Notes: generated by a model not told the origin, from the sequence alone. 64,000 nucleotides of DNA from Luidia sarsii (GCA_949987565.1 OX465107.1:2140184-2204183); one strand, 5' to 3'; counted from the stretch's first letter, positions 34,401 to 42,119 are shown. Numbers and translations: made by a program.

Positions 34401-37400
34401 GAACCGGAGACCTCTGGACTAACGTACCAGTGCTCCTCATCTGAGCTATCCAGCTCTTAGATGGTGGCCTTTCCTAAATACTCAACTAGTCTTTACTGGG
34501 AAGAAGTAGAAGGGGTCAGTCTCAAGTCCAGTCCAAATTTCTTTGCTTTCTTTTCATAAAATAATGCAAACACTCGTGAGGAAAGGATTCCAATCTGATG
34601 CCTGTGACTGACCCGTGTCTGTGTCCAGGTTGGCTGCGCGGTCCTGGCTGGTCTCCTGTACTACTTCAACACAGCCACCTTCTGCTGGATGCTGATCGAG
34701 GGCGTGCACATGTACTCCCAGGTGGTCGTGGTCTTTGTGCACACGGAACGGCGCAGGATGTACATCCTGATAGGCTGGGGTAAGGCTGGCGTGAGAGGAG
34801 GGAGGAGGAGGAGGCATTTCAAGCGCGATTGGAGAGCTGAGACATCTTCGGCCGAATGCTGTCACGTTTCTTGAAATGAGACAGGGGGGGGGGGCGGACA
34901 TTTCGGTCCCCGCAGGACCTTTTTTTAAAGGCCTTCTGTGATCCTGCTGGAAGCGAAACGTCAGGCACTCCATTTTTGAGATTAGCAGTTCTGTCATTTA
35001 TATCGTCAAAGCAACAATAATCGAGTGAAGTGTTCCATTTTGTAACTTGCACTAACTATCTCCAAGCTCATCTCTACTTAAATTGGCCATGGGCCGGGCA
35101 CTCCCAGACCGGGCACCACTATTATCCAAATTTTAACCAGAACTGAACTCAGTCTACCACAAAACAATATGTAGCATAACAATGGCCACATTTGATTGCA
35201 CTAGGTTTGATTCGCTTGTACACAGTATGCTCATTGATTTATTTTTACAGGAATTGATTGTTCCTGATTGTTTTAGGGAGTTTTGAAATTGGCAATAACC
35301 CCCGCCCTGTTTTACCGTGTAGAATCTTGTAGAGTACTTACTTCTTGAGCCACCTGTTCTTGTCTTGAAGGTCTCCCTCTGATCTTCACCGTCATCACTG
35401 TGGCCGTTCTACGGGAATCGCTGGGAACGCACGAAGTGTGAGTGAGACCTGTCAGTGGCTTCAAAAGGCGGACTGTGGGTGATAACTGGAACCAAGCCGG
35501 TCCAAGGGGAAAGATTACTGGTTTTTTTTTCTTTTCTTTTTTAAATAAAAATATTACCGGTGTATCTAAGTCCCCGTACGAAGTGAAGGCTTAAGCTCGG
35601 GCCTAAGCTTCGGACGTATTCGTCTTATGAATTTTATGTCAAAGGCATCTGGAAACATCTAGGTGAACATCTTGGTGAACACAGTGATTGACGAGCTGAC
35701 GAGCCTTCAAATCGGGGGACAAACCACAACACGTACCGGGGTATCTTCAGGTTTTGGCAGGAAGAGACGAAGCCTGAGCCTGAGCCTGATCCATTGATTC
35801 GTAAAGAGCCTTGAATTAAGTTTGACGAGAATTTCACCCCACCTCTCTCGGGCCCTTTCCCTGCAGATGCTGGCTAAGTCTGGAGGATCACTCCATCTGG
35901 TTCTTTGTGGTTCCCGTTGCTGCCGTCATTCTGGTGAGGATTCACAACTGGGCCATCTTAAGAGTGAAAATCTGCTGAGCAGGGAAGGTCTTTCTTGCGC
36001 AAATGTAACCTGCTGCACAAAAATGGGTATCCTGTGCCAAAATTGAAACAATCAGTTATGAACATAGCTGAATTGGTTATATTATAAGCTTTAATTTGGT
36101 GTAGGTTTGAACCATGGCATTTTGCGTTCTGGAGATATACTGATATTTGCATATTCATAGATAATTTTTACAAAAGTGCTTTCAGAGAAAAAGCCCTAAA
36201 AGCATAACACGTGGAAAAGGAAAATTTGTCCAAAAGAAACTCTCTTGAATGCCATAGCATATGTTCCTTTGAAGCTATCTTTCTAAAAGAAATCCTGAAA
36301 GTATTAATATGATAGAAGCCAATAAACCCCAAAATTCTTCCTCTCCACATAGAACAGCCCTTTCCACATTATAGCAAAGCACTCCACCATAATACCCTTT
36401 TTCGCAGAGCGGGTCCCGAATAGGATTACAGACCACACACATGTGATGCGATGTCAAGAGCTGTCGTTGGATGCATGAGATTGAGGAAAATGATCGTATT
36501 TTGGTTTCAGGTCAACTTCTACATCCTCATCAGGGTGACTAAGGTGATTGTCACACTCACCACTGCCAAGAGTGATCGCAAGTTGGAAAGCATCAAGTGA
36601 GTGGCCTCAATTTGCAATGGGAGAAGACTAGGTGCCAGACCCTCCCTGGTAAATTTGCAGGCAGCTTGGGTGGGATTTGAACCCCTAACTCCTGCTTTCT
36701 AGTGCAGACGTCTTGGAGTGCACACTGCGTGTACTGAGCACGCAGTGCTGAATCAATCCAGTAGGGCAACCCTCATTGAGTGAAATTTTCCTATGTGCAT
36801 TATGTCTATGAGCTAGTTGTTTCTCACTGACAAATGACCAAACGACGTATAAATGTCAATTGATATTGATAGGGATTGATGGCATTTTGACCCTAGCAGG
36901 ACCTTTCTTGAAGGCAGACTCCTGCCATCGGGCATCCAGTTGGAAAGATCGGACTAGACCCAATCATCATCCTCACAGCCTAGTCATGTGAATCTGGGAC
37001 AGTGTCTACCCCTACAACATAAAACAACATAACGTACCCCCAAATACTTCGGGGGATGTCTGGGTGTGCATTACATTTGTTGGTCCGCGATGGTTCAAGC
37101 GTCCATCTCCCACAGGGTGAACCTTTCCCCATGGAAGACCAAGATTTACTTTTGGAGGCTTGAGAGAAGAAAAGGGGGACGAGGTGCAATCAATATTCAC
37201 CCCAGCAGTAACCTAGATGGCAGGGACATGGGTCATGGAAACCATTTCCACCGTAGACAGTGACTTGGTGAGATTAGGGGGGGAGGGGACACTCACCTTG
37301 TGAGGATGGATCTGTTTGAAGATTGTGGTGCCGTTTCCATTGTCGGGCTCTCTTGATGTCCGCAGGAAGTCCATCAAGGCCTCTGCCATGCTCCTGCCTC

Positions 37401-38745
37401 TGCTGGGCTCCACGTGGGTCCTGGGGTTCCTCTGCGTCTCGGAGGGCACCCTGGTCTTCCACTACCTGTTCGCTGTCTGCAATTCCTTCCAGGGTTTTGG
37501 CCTCTTCCTGGCCTACTGCGCCCTGAGCACCGAGGTGAGACTGCCGTCGCCAGCCACCGTTTGGACCCCAATCCCCCTGGGGGGCCTGCAGGTCACAAAT
37601 GCGAGTAAAGAACACGTACAAGTAACTTATGGGATTCAATCATCAAAATTTGGAAAGAGGAGCAGTGAAATATCTCTTTCCAAATGTCATCTTCAACTGT
37701 TTTCAATTTTCAGCCTTTTTGCCTTCTCCCAGGCCCATTATTTCCATTTCCTCAACGCCTGTAAGATCTATCCACTTTGTCAGTTTTTACTGGAAGAAAC
37801 TTGAGAATAATCACTGATGATGATTTTTTTTATAAGTAACCATTGGTCATTGCGCCTTTGTCTGAAAAAAAAATGTTTTATCGTGAAGACATTTTGTGAT
37901 CGGAAGGCCTCAGAATGTGTTGGGTTTATCCAAATTTGTTACTTTTTATCTGGTTCGTTGATGATGACAATTCCACATCCTATCTCATAATTGGTCGTAA
38001 ATCTTGGCTGTAGTGATTTCCTACTTTATGACTGCGATTTGATTAAGAACGTAATGAAATAGGAACTTTCTCACTTGACTCTACAGTCAAGCCATTTGAA
38101 TTGTGCCCGAGCTGCCTAGGTACTTTTTTTTCCCCAGCAGGTAGGCAACCCTACAGCACACAGAGCTTATGTCGAGTAGAGCAAACCCTCATTGAATTAC
38201 ATTCTCCTTGATGCAAACAATCACATACCAGTTAGTATCTGTGAATTATCTCTGTGTAAGAGGGAGAAACTCCTTGAAATTGATTCTTTGAGAAAAATTG
38301 ACCAACCTTACCTCTATTCCATCACCATTTGTTCAACCACTGTCACAGATGTGGCAACACTTTCCCGAAGAGTGATTGAATGTTGATTACTGTCTTTTGT
38401 AACCCCATAATGATTAATGTCCTGCCAACATATAAATCGTCCTTAACTTGTGTAGATGAAGAATACCATCCGCAGATGCTATGGGCGAGTCTCTGGCAAA
38501 CGTACCTTGTCTTCTATTCCCCCATATGGAATAGGGTCGTATACAGAGTAAATACTGTGTACCTGACAGGTTTTGTTCCTCACTAACTACAGGTGAGGGA
38601 TTCTTGGAAGAAGAAGAGAGAGATTTGGAGCCTGACCCGATCACTCAATGCTCGCCACTCAGGAAAGGTGTCCCCATCGACTAAGCACGAGGCCTGGACC
38701 GGGAAAGGTGACTCAAGTATTCACTCTCACGTCAGTCCAACGTGA
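16417..38745 (+). CDS. Adhesion G-protein-coupled receptor with C-type lectin, LamG-like, mucin, GAIN/GPS and 7TM domains (27 exons)
   Basis: Whole-gene entry; exons are listed separately. The spliced coding sequence sums to 5,614 nt, one base more than a multiple of three, for about 1,870 residues. Order: signal peptide (about 1-27), C-type lectin-like domain (about 33-177), LamG/pentraxin-like domain (about 178-400), Ser/Thr-rich mucin-like stalk (to about 1,230), GAIN domain with GPS (to about 1,572), secretin/adhesion-type 7TM (about 1,573-1,820), 50-residue cytoplasmic tail. Known for the family: the receptor self-cleaves at the GPS and the exposed N-terminus of the membrane fragment acts as tethered agonist. 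The lectin, LamG and mucin parts suggest a ligand- or glycan-binding surface receptor (inference). The lectin domain lacks EPN/QPD and WND motifs, so classical calcium-dependent sugar binding is doubtful. No hormone-receptor motif was seen. The ligand is unknown. The one extra base lies in exon 15. Confidence 0.93.
18199..18265 (+). CDS. aGPCR exon 2: signal peptide
   Basis: Continues [17 protein letters not shown], then IYFNS, completing a plausible signal peptide with cleavage after TSA. Acceptor ATAG, donor GTGAGT, ends in phase 1. Confidence 0.7.
18775..18961 (+). CDS. aGPCR exon 3: first part of C-type lectin domain
   Basis: Encodes TGCPQ, then NGHCYMA and DCSQARRSC, and the [15 protein letters not shown] block. 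This is the N-terminal half of a long-form C-type lectin fold with its extra Cys pair. Donor GTAAGT, phase 2. An in-frame acceptor at 18,750 would add eight residues; I prefer the TTTAG at 18,774. Confidence 0.85.
19414..19515 (+). CDS. aGPCR exon 4: C-type lectin core (WIGL)
   Basis: Encodes [17 protein letters not shown], the WIGL-type core strand of the fold. Phase 2 at both ends, donor GTGAGT. Confidence 0.9.
19554..19795 (+). repeat. 12-bp TCTGGGTCAGGG minisatellite in aGPCR intron 4
   Basis: About 20 nearly perfect units, G triplets every 6 bp on the transcribed (RNA-sense) strand. Followed by a degenerate GGGTCT-rich bridge to the next array. Confidence 0.95.
19999..21250 (+). repeat. 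Minisatellite (about 20 bp) with repeated GGTGAGAGGG in intron 4
   Basis: More than 50 units built from TCTGGGTCTGGG plus TGAGAGGG. It ends about 30 bp before the acceptor of exon 5. Each unit contains GGGTGAGA, a good match to a vertebrate-type 5' splice site, in RNA sense. Confidence 0.95.
21283..21428 (+). CDS. aGPCR exon 5: end of C-type lectin domain
   Basis: Encodes [19 protein letters not shown] and ends YTGCRMRQG, supplying the last two conserved cysteines. No EPN, QPD or WND calcium/sugar motif is visible. Phase 2 in, phase 1 out. Confidence 0.88.
21535..21623. mobile_element. Small hairpin insertion flanked by 12-bp direct repeats (intron 5)
   Basis: The direct repeat CTGGAAGCATAG occurs at 21,535-21,546 and 21,612-21,623. 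Between them, TTGCAGTAACTGTAACCCTC pairs with its inverted copy GAGGGTTACGGTTACTGCAA. This looks like a tiny fold-back insertion with a target-site duplication. Confidence 0.7.
22314..22387 (+). CDS. aGPCR exon 6: linker into LamG-like domain
   Basis: Encodes [20 protein letters not shown], acceptor CACAG, donor GTGAGT, phase 1 in and 0 out. The FYLPLD pattern is typical of the first strand of LamG/pentraxin-like folds. Confidence 0.75.
22418..22800 (+). repeat. GGCAGA/GGGGCA hexamer array in intron 6
   Basis: Imperfect 6-bp units, with a longer higher-order duplication at about 22,440-22,605. The frames are open but not coding. Confidence 0.9.
23067..23196 (+). CDS. aGPCR exon 7: LamG-like domain, N-terminal strands
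   Basis: Encodes [18 protein letters not shown] and an [16 protein letters not shown] segment. Acceptor TTGCAG, donor GTACAG, phase 0 in and 1 out. Confidence 0.75.
23698..23805 (+). CDS. aGPCR exon 8: LamG-like domain
   Basis: Encodes [16 protein letters not shown], the strand pattern typical of concanavalin A-like/LamG folds, with CFNEQVC before it. Followed by a very short intron of 103 bp carrying GA repeats and a G run. Confidence 0.85.
23909..24091 (+). CDS. aGPCR exon 9: LamG-like domain core
   Basis: Encodes [15 protein letters not shown] and [14 protein letters not shown], a classic LamG/pentraxin 'NxWTHI' strand. Donor GTAAGG, phase 1 at both ends. Confidence 0.9.
24240..24585 (+). 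repeat. GACT/GAGT tetranucleotide-type array in intron 9
   Basis: Runs of GACTGACTGAGTGA permutations. Ends shortly before the pyrimidine-rich site near 24,600. Confidence 0.88.
24802..24901 (+). CDS. aGPCR exon 10: LamG-like domain
   Basis: Encodes [12 protein letters not shown] and [11 protein letters not shown]. It joins exon 9 as GSWENGEIMVFID, a good LamG continuation. Phase 1 in, phase 2 out with donor GTAAGT. Confidence 0.8.
25258..25763 (+). repeat. CCCAT/CCATT pentamer satellite abutting the exon 11 acceptor
   Basis: About 500 bp of CCCAT, CCATT and CCCTT units with no purine-only unit. It ends 28 bp upstream of the AG of exon 11, so it acts as, or competes with, a very long polypyrimidine tract. 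Confidence 0.93.
25792..28354 (+). CDS. aGPCR exon 11: end of LamG and giant mucin-like stalk
   Basis: A single 2,563-nt exon. It opens [20 protein letters not shown], the last LamG strand. It then runs for more than 800 residues rich in Thr, Ser, Ala, Pro and Gly, expected to be heavily O-glycosylated (inference). Internal tandem repeats: four 93-bp units (26,672-27,043, containing [15 protein letters not shown]) and two 102-bp units (28,103-28,306, containing [13 protein letters not shown]). Both unit lengths keep the frame. Donor GTGAGT, phase 0. Confidence 0.9.
26672..27043 (+). repeat. Four 93-bp coding tandem repeats in the stalk
   Basis: Units at 26,672, 26,765, 26,858 and 26,951, 31 codons each, very similar to one another. 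Conserved core [15 protein letters not shown]; the last part alternates between [11 protein letters not shown] and [10 protein letters not shown] forms. Confidence 0.92.
28103..28306 (+). repeat. Two 102-bp coding tandem repeats in the stalk
   Basis: 34-codon units beginning [13 protein letters not shown] at 28,103 and 28,205, with the start of a third at 28,307. Confidence 0.88.
28821..29030 (+). CDS. aGPCR exon 12: GAIN subdomain A
   Basis: 70 codons, phase 0 at both ends. Helical pattern ([33 protein letters not shown]) as expected at the start of a GAIN domain. Confidence 0.8.
29481..29540 (+). CDS. aGPCR exon 13: GAIN subdomain A
   Basis: 20 codons ([14 protein letters not shown]), acceptor GGGCAG, donor AAG|GTGGGG, phase 0. 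Confidence 0.75.
29708..29855. mobile_element. Dispersed element with CATCGTAACTCAACG / TACGATGGAT motifs
   Basis: Begins near GGATTTCACAAAGCATCGTAA and ends CAAGTTTAGTGAAATTGACC. Inverted-orientation relatives lie at about 33,262-33,412 and 55,125-55,318. Non-coding, with internal palindromic ATCGTAA blocks. Confidence 0.6.
30041..30161 (+). CDS. aGPCR exon 14: GAIN subdomain A
   Basis: Encodes [19 protein letters not shown] and [14 protein letters not shown], helical GAIN pattern. Phase 0 in, 1 out, donor GTACGG. Confidence 0.82.
30225..30345. mobile_element. Partial copy of the GGTGTCACCGCAAACC fold-back family (intron 14)
   Basis: Contains CTCTTTTCAGAGCCATAG and GTGGTGTCACCGCAAACCTC, matching the right half of the family seen complete at 14,263-14,629. 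Confidence 0.65.
31032..31347 (+). CDS. aGPCR exon 15: GAIN subdomain B, contains a +1 frame break
   Basis: The first part reads [19 protein letters not shown] and [14 protein letters not shown], classic GAIN B strands. The end must be read in the next frame ([12 protein letters not shown]) to join exons 16 and 17. Between them lies a purine-only stretch (about 31,205-31,315) with no GT donor that could remove the shift. Net effect: one extra base in the window sequence. In the second frame the stretch encodes Glu/Lys-rich low complexity. Confidence 0.75.
31459..31477 (+). CDS. aGPCR exon 16: 19-nt microexon of the GAIN domain
   Basis: CATTGCAG before it and GTGAGA after it. Phase 1 in, phase 2 out; contributes V-T-A-S-P-S-L. 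It restores exact phase agreement between exons 15 and 17. Confidence 0.65.
31674..31782 (+). CDS. aGPCR exon 17: GAIN subdomain B strands
   Basis: Reads [18 protein letters not shown] and [15 protein letters not shown], matching the late GAIN strands that precede the GPS. Phase 2 in, 0 out. Confidence 0.88.
31898..31962 (+). CDS. aGPCR exon 18: first half of GPS motif
   Basis: Encodes [20 protein letters not shown], including the first GPS cysteine (C-S-F). Acceptor after a long T run, donor GTAAGA, phase 2 out. Confidence 0.88.
32088..32292 (-). repeat. 16-bp minisatellite, reverse orientation (intron 18)
   Basis: Units of GAGGCACAGAATGAGT, slightly degenerate, about 11 copies. They are the exact reverse complement of the units in the array at 33,745-34,262. 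Confidence 0.92.
32428..32554 (+). CDS. aGPCR exon 19: GPS cleavage site and tethered agonist
   Basis: Reads [20 protein letters not shown], then [16 protein letters not shown]. All four GPS cysteines and the W-x(4)-C spacing are present. The expected cut is between Met and Thr (after base 32,515), giving the HxT-type site (H-M-T instead of the usual H-L-T/S). The tethered agonist would begin TSFAILL. Phase 2 in, 0 out. Confidence 0.93.
33044..33147 (+). CDS. aGPCR exon 20: TM1
   Basis: Encodes [20 protein letters not shown], the typical adhesion-receptor TM1. Phase 0 in, 2 out. Confidence 0.92.
33262..33412. mobile_element. Dispersed element with CATCGTAACTTACGATC motif (intron 20)
   Basis: Starts ATTTCACCAAACCCATCG and ends at GCCTCATAATTTCATCAGGC. 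Contains TACGATGGATTATCCATCGT, itself a near palindrome. Same family as 29,708-29,855, in the other orientation. Confidence 0.6.
33520..33619 (+). CDS. aGPCR exon 21: TM2
   Basis: Encodes [20 protein letters not shown]; the IHSNLA block corresponds to the family's 'IHxNL' TM2 start. Phase 2 in, 0 out. Confidence 0.92.
33745..34262 (+). repeat. 16-bp minisatellite, forward orientation (intron 21)
   Basis: About 32 units of ACTCATTCTGTGCCTC with ACGC/ATGC variants. Three units equal 16 codons, so all frames look open. Confidence 0.95.
34375..34462 (-). mobile_element. tRNA-derived SINE head (intron 21)
   Basis: On the minus strand: TGGATAGCTCAGATGAGG (A-box region) and CCGGTTCAAGTCCCGG (T-arm with B box). 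Related copies lie at about 45,349-45,412 (interrupted), 54,508-54,570 and 63,478-63,535. An intact tRNA fold is not supported. Confidence 0.65.
34629..34779 (+). CDS. aGPCR exon 22: TM3 and start of TM4
   Basis: Encodes [35 protein letters not shown] and YILIGWG. The [12 protein letters not shown] block is a hallmark of adhesion/secretin GPCR TM3. Phase 1 out. Confidence 0.95.
35371..35437 (+). CDS. aGPCR exon 23: TM4
   Basis: Encodes [19 protein letters not shown], phase 1 in, phase 2 out, donor GTGAGT. Confidence 0.9.
35575..35800. mobile_element. Dispersed repeat shared with intron 1 (intron 23)
   Basis: GAAGGCTTAAGCTCGGGC at the start and a CAAACCACAAC...TTCAGGTTTTG block match the stretch at about 16,943-17,130 in intron 1 (GAAGGCTTAGGCTCGGGC, AAACAAACCACAACCTGG, CCAGGTTTTGTAGGACGG). 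Two copies of a non-coding element with palindromic GAAGCCTGAGCC-type ends. Confidence 0.6.
35867..35933 (+). CDS. aGPCR exon 24: extracellular loop 2 and TM5
   Basis: Encodes [20 protein letters not shown], with the conserved loop-2 Cys-Trp. Phase 2 in, 0 out. Confidence 0.93.
36511..36596 (+). CDS. aGPCR exon 25: end of TM5 and loop 3
   Basis: Encodes [18 protein letters not shown] and DRKLESIK. The N-F-x-x-x-I-R-V pattern is typical. Phase 0 in, 2 out. Confidence 0.92.
37366..37534 (+). CDS. aGPCR exon 26: TM6 and TM7
   Basis: Encodes [18 protein letters not shown], then [20 protein letters not shown]. These are diagnostic family B2 TM6/TM7 blocks. Phase 2 in, 0 out, donor GTGAGA. Confidence 0.96.
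38593..38745 (+). CDS. aGPCR exon 27: cytoplasmic tail and stop
   Basis: 50 codons plus TGA. It starts [12 protein letters not shown], a basic stretch right after TM7, and ends HSHVSPT. The last residues do not form a clear class I PDZ-binding motif. Confidence 0.9.
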   Translation: MRDSWKKKREIWSLTRSLNARHSGKVSPSTKHEAWTGKGDSSIHSHVSPT

Positions 38746-39140
38746 GGATCGTTATCAAGATCCAAGTGCAAGTATTAGAACATGGAAACCTATGCAGGGT
38801 GCTGGGTGGACTATTAAGAGAGGCTATGGTGAGAATGAAGGTCGTTCAGCTGCAGGATTTTGAAGATGCTGTCCGACGGGTTAGCATTCCAAAACTAATT
38901 TTAAGTAAATTTTTAGTGTCTATGCATGTTTTTGTAAGATTATATTGCTAGTTAGTTATCTTTTCTGTCCACATCATGTGAAAACTGATTACTTGTATAT
39001 ATTTTTGAGCGTACAAAATAAAAATTAAGGTATTTTTTTGGTAACTTTATCAGTCTAATCATGGTTTGTAAGACCTATACTCATCCTCAATTGGGTGTAT
39101 TTGTTAAAAACCAATAAAGTAAAAACAATCAAATGATAAC
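38746..39140 (+). other. Probable 3'UTR of the aGPCR gene with two AATAAA signals
   Basis: AT-rich sequence after the stop. Canonical AATAAA hexamers lie at 39,017-39,022 and 39,113-39,118. The exact cleavage site cannot be read from sequence. Confidence 0.6.
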
Positions 39141-39639
39141 CATCCTGATAACCCTGCCTTGAGGGCAGAGATTTGTGTTTAAAATCGCTTTTTATCACAT
39201 CTTAAAATTGCCATCAACTTCCTATCTACACACCATTGGACTCCTCCTTGCTCACTCAAAACTCCAGCAGACCCTGTTTTGAATACTTGGAGATCTCTCA
39301 TGGACCTGTATAACAAGGATCAGGTCAGACCTGCTACTGAGGGATATCAAATATCTTGGAATGGTGTTGGACCATTGTCTAACTGGTGAAAAGCATGGTT
39401 AATGATTTTGTCCAAAAATCAAACAGTAGACTAAAGTTTTTGTACAGACACTCAAGGTACTTGAGTAAGTCCTAGGAGACTTCTTTGTACCGCCCTTATT
39501 CAGAGCCACATTGGTCGAGTTGGGCGTGCATGTTCTACTTCTAAGCTGTTCGTGAACTTTCCTGGGGGAGAGGTGGTGTGTGATCCTGTTCCAAGTGCAG
39601 CGTTCTTGTGTCGTGTTTGTGTTTGAAATTTAAAGCGCC

Positions 39640-40006
39640 CCTTTAAAGGGATAACACAACATTGGTCGAGGTCAAAGAATAGCATCCATACGTTGTCGGA
39701 TCCAGCATATGCATGAAATAGCACACCTGTGAAAATTTCTACAATCCGCCAACCGAGTCTCGAGAAAAAAAGTGAAAAACCGCTTCATTTGTTTCGCGAA
39801 AATTCAGCATTCAATACATTGTTCTGAAAAATCTAGGGGTGAGACGTAAACGATTTATTTTTCTCTTTTCTCCAAAAATACAGCATTTTAAGCAGAAATA
39901 TTTCAGTGTGAGGTTTCTACCATAACCATCTTCAAACTGTATTTAAGTTTCATGTAAATCTGTGAACATTTCTGTTTTTCGATCTTACCAATGTTGTAGG
40001 GGCTTT
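39640..40006. mobile_element. Inverted-terminal-repeat element, ACAACATTGGTC family (intergenic)
   Basis: Left end ACACAACATTGGTCGAGGTC; right end GATCTTACCAATGTTGTAGG. A second copy at 48,815-49,188 is highly similar over its full length, and a worn copy lies at about 19,185-19,370. Size about 370 bp and no coding capacity: MITE-like. Confidence 0.8.
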
Positions 40007-40229
40007 TTAAGTTCTGCAAAAGGTGCTGCATGTCAAACCTGGTAAAAAAAAAAACCCGAAAAAAATTTAACAAATGTTGGGAACATTTTCTCAAGCTTGA
40101 TGATTGCTAGATAGATTATCTTGGCCAATTACAAACTCCAAACACTCTTTGTCCAAATTGTCCAAACAATTTGAATAAAAGTGGACTGTTTTTCACTTCT
40201 TTTTTTTCTTCAAATAATTATTTTTCCCG

Positions 40230-40395
40230 TAGTTTCCAAAAATGTATTTCAAAATTTAGTGGGCCTGACGTTTCAATCCTAGCAGGACCTTTCTCAAAGG
40301 CAGAGAGAAAGGTCCTGCTAGGATCGAAATGTCAGGCCCACTAAATTTTGAGATTTGCATTTTTGGTAATACTAGTCAGTAAGCAGTTTGCAACA
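40230..40395. mobile_element. Fold-back element copy (AGGACCTTTCTC / GAGAAAGGTCCT family)
   Basis: Arms at about 40,251-40,299 and 40,302-40,350: AAAATTTAGTGGGCCTGACG reads inward on one side and its complement on the other, with core AGGACCTTTCTCAAAGGCAG. The tail TTTAGTCAGTAAGCAGTTTG (after one mismatch) is the conserved outer end of the family. Confidence 0.85.
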
Positions 40396-40737
40396 TGTTT
40401 GTATACATATCACTTCAATTATTTATTTGTTATTTGTTGTTTAATTCATTTATTTAATTTGAATGGCATGAATAAATAATATTATATTAAGTAGTGTTGG
40501 GCTGACAATTCATTTTTTTCCAACTTCTACGTGCCAGTGCTGACTGGGAATAGGATGAACTGGAACAGTGGAAAGAGTAAATTCGTGGGTCAATGGGAGT
40601 TTTGATTTCACCGGCCTCGTGCTAACTTACCACAACATTCCGGAAAGCAATTCTATTTTGTGTTGCCACGTGTCATTTGTCAGGAATGGTTGGTAAAAAT
40701 TGTCACACATTGTGGGCACTGTTGAGCTCTCTATGCT

Positions 40738-40938
40738 GCGGCTGAGTTGGTCTCTCCGGTACAGCTCCGGGCCGTACGCACGCACACCACGGCACTGCGG
40801 CACCATATCCGATCTGTACGCAGCTCGCAGACCGCGCCGCTGCCATCCCACACGCAACACGACTGGTGTATGAGTGCGTACGCAGCTGTCCTGACAAGCG
40901 GATCCTAGGAAAAGGCTCGCACGCGACCTGTGCGGATG
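40738..40938. mobile_element. GC-rich dispersed element, partial copy
   Basis: Contains GGTCTCTCCGGTACAGCTCC and CTGTACGCAGCTCGCAG and CCGCTGCCATCCCACAC, matching the complete element at 41,821-42,119. Probably a truncated copy. Confidence 0.65.
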
Positions 40939-40960
40939 CAAGCTACGGGTGGGACGTGTA

Positions 40961-41145
40961 GGGAAGCACTATCTGGGCTCCAGCCGGGTATGCATGAATA
41001 ATTCAACATTATGACGTATATGAATAATATGCATGTGCTGCACAATATACTGTACAGTGTACATATAAAGATATTCACTTCACTTCTACGTCACTTTGTT
41101 GAATTATTCATGACCTAGCCGGCTGGAGCCCAGATAGTGCTTCCC
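40961..41145. mobile_element. 185-bp inverted-repeat element
   Basis: Left end GGGAAGCACTATCTGGGCTC continues to CATGAATAATTCAACA; the right end is its complement, finishing AGATAGTGCTTCCC. Arms of about 45-50 bp around an AT-rich centre. MITE-like. Confidence 0.8.
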
Positions 41146-41458
41146 GGACGGGTGTACGACGTCCGCAAGCTATGAGCGGAGAATGGCGCTGCATGTCGGA
41201 GTTCACTCGCAACGGAATATTCCGCAAAGCACTTATTCCATGGTAATTATAATATAATTCATACGTAGCCACGTGCACAATTTCAAATTCGGAAATAAAC
41301 TGGTTTGCTTACCATAATCTCTTCCCGCACGGGCAAGGGCCGTCCTACAAGAGGTCTCAAGGCTGCATTTATTTAATGGAAGTCTCGTCAAACAGAATAA
41401 GAAGTATAATGGGGCTAGTTGAGCCGATTGCGAGTTTATGTTCGGAATCCTATGTAGG

Positions 41459-41596
41459 GTCCTACCTAGGCTGGTTCCCGTCCCCTACCTGGTCTCCAGA
41501 CGTCTCACGTCCTGCAGCCGATTTCACGAAACTTCAAATGGAGGACGTGAGACGTCTGGAGACCAGGTAGGGGACGGGAACCAGCCTAGGGTCCTA
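41459..41596. mobile_element. Perfect 49-bp-arm hairpin insertion with GTCCTA target duplication
   Basis: Left arm 41,465-41,513 (begins CCTAGGCTGGTTCCCG) and right arm 41,542-41,590 (ends CGGGAACCAGCCTAGG) are exact complements by my base-by-base check, around a 28-bp loop. The hexamer GTCCTA flanks both sides (41,459-41,464 and 41,591-41,596). Confidence 0.9.
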
Positions 41597-41820
41597 TCGT
41601 AAGCTGCATGCGCAGTGCACAATGCGCCGTACATGTATGGAGATAAGTGGGCTTTCACATGACGTCACTTGACCGTCAAAGGCTGATTTTAGCATGTACG
41701 AGCACAGGAGCGTCCAAATACGAATCTGACTATTTCCATTGGACTTAAGCATGTGACATGTGACGGTAAAAAGCATGTGACTGACTGAAAAAAAAACCTC
41801 CATGGCTAAGTGATGCATAG

Positions 41821-42119
41821 TCTTGTCGCAGGCGGTCTCTCCGGTACGGCTCCGGGCAGAGATCCAGACCAGACGCACTCGCAAACCGCGGCACTACGGC
41901 ACCATACCGCGCCGGATCCGAGCTGTACGCAGCTCGCAGGCCGTGCCGCTGCCATCCCACACACAACAGTCTGTGTCCGCGGATGTGTACGATTGCGTAC
42001 GCAGCGGTCTGCGCGCTGCGTACAACTTGGATCCGGCGTGTTATAGTGCCATGGTTTGCGTTCGTTTGGCGGCCTTGATCTCTGCCCGGAGCCGTACCGG
42101 AGAGACCGCCTCCGACAAG
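41821..42119. mobile_element. 300-bp element with terminal inverted repeats of about 44 bp
   Basis: Left end (41,821-41,864) runs TCTTGTCGCAGGCGGTCTCT into CCGGTACGGCTCCGGGCAG. The right end is its complement, finishing GAGAGACCGCCTCCGACAAG. The GC-rich interior has no credible gene. Confidence 0.85.
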
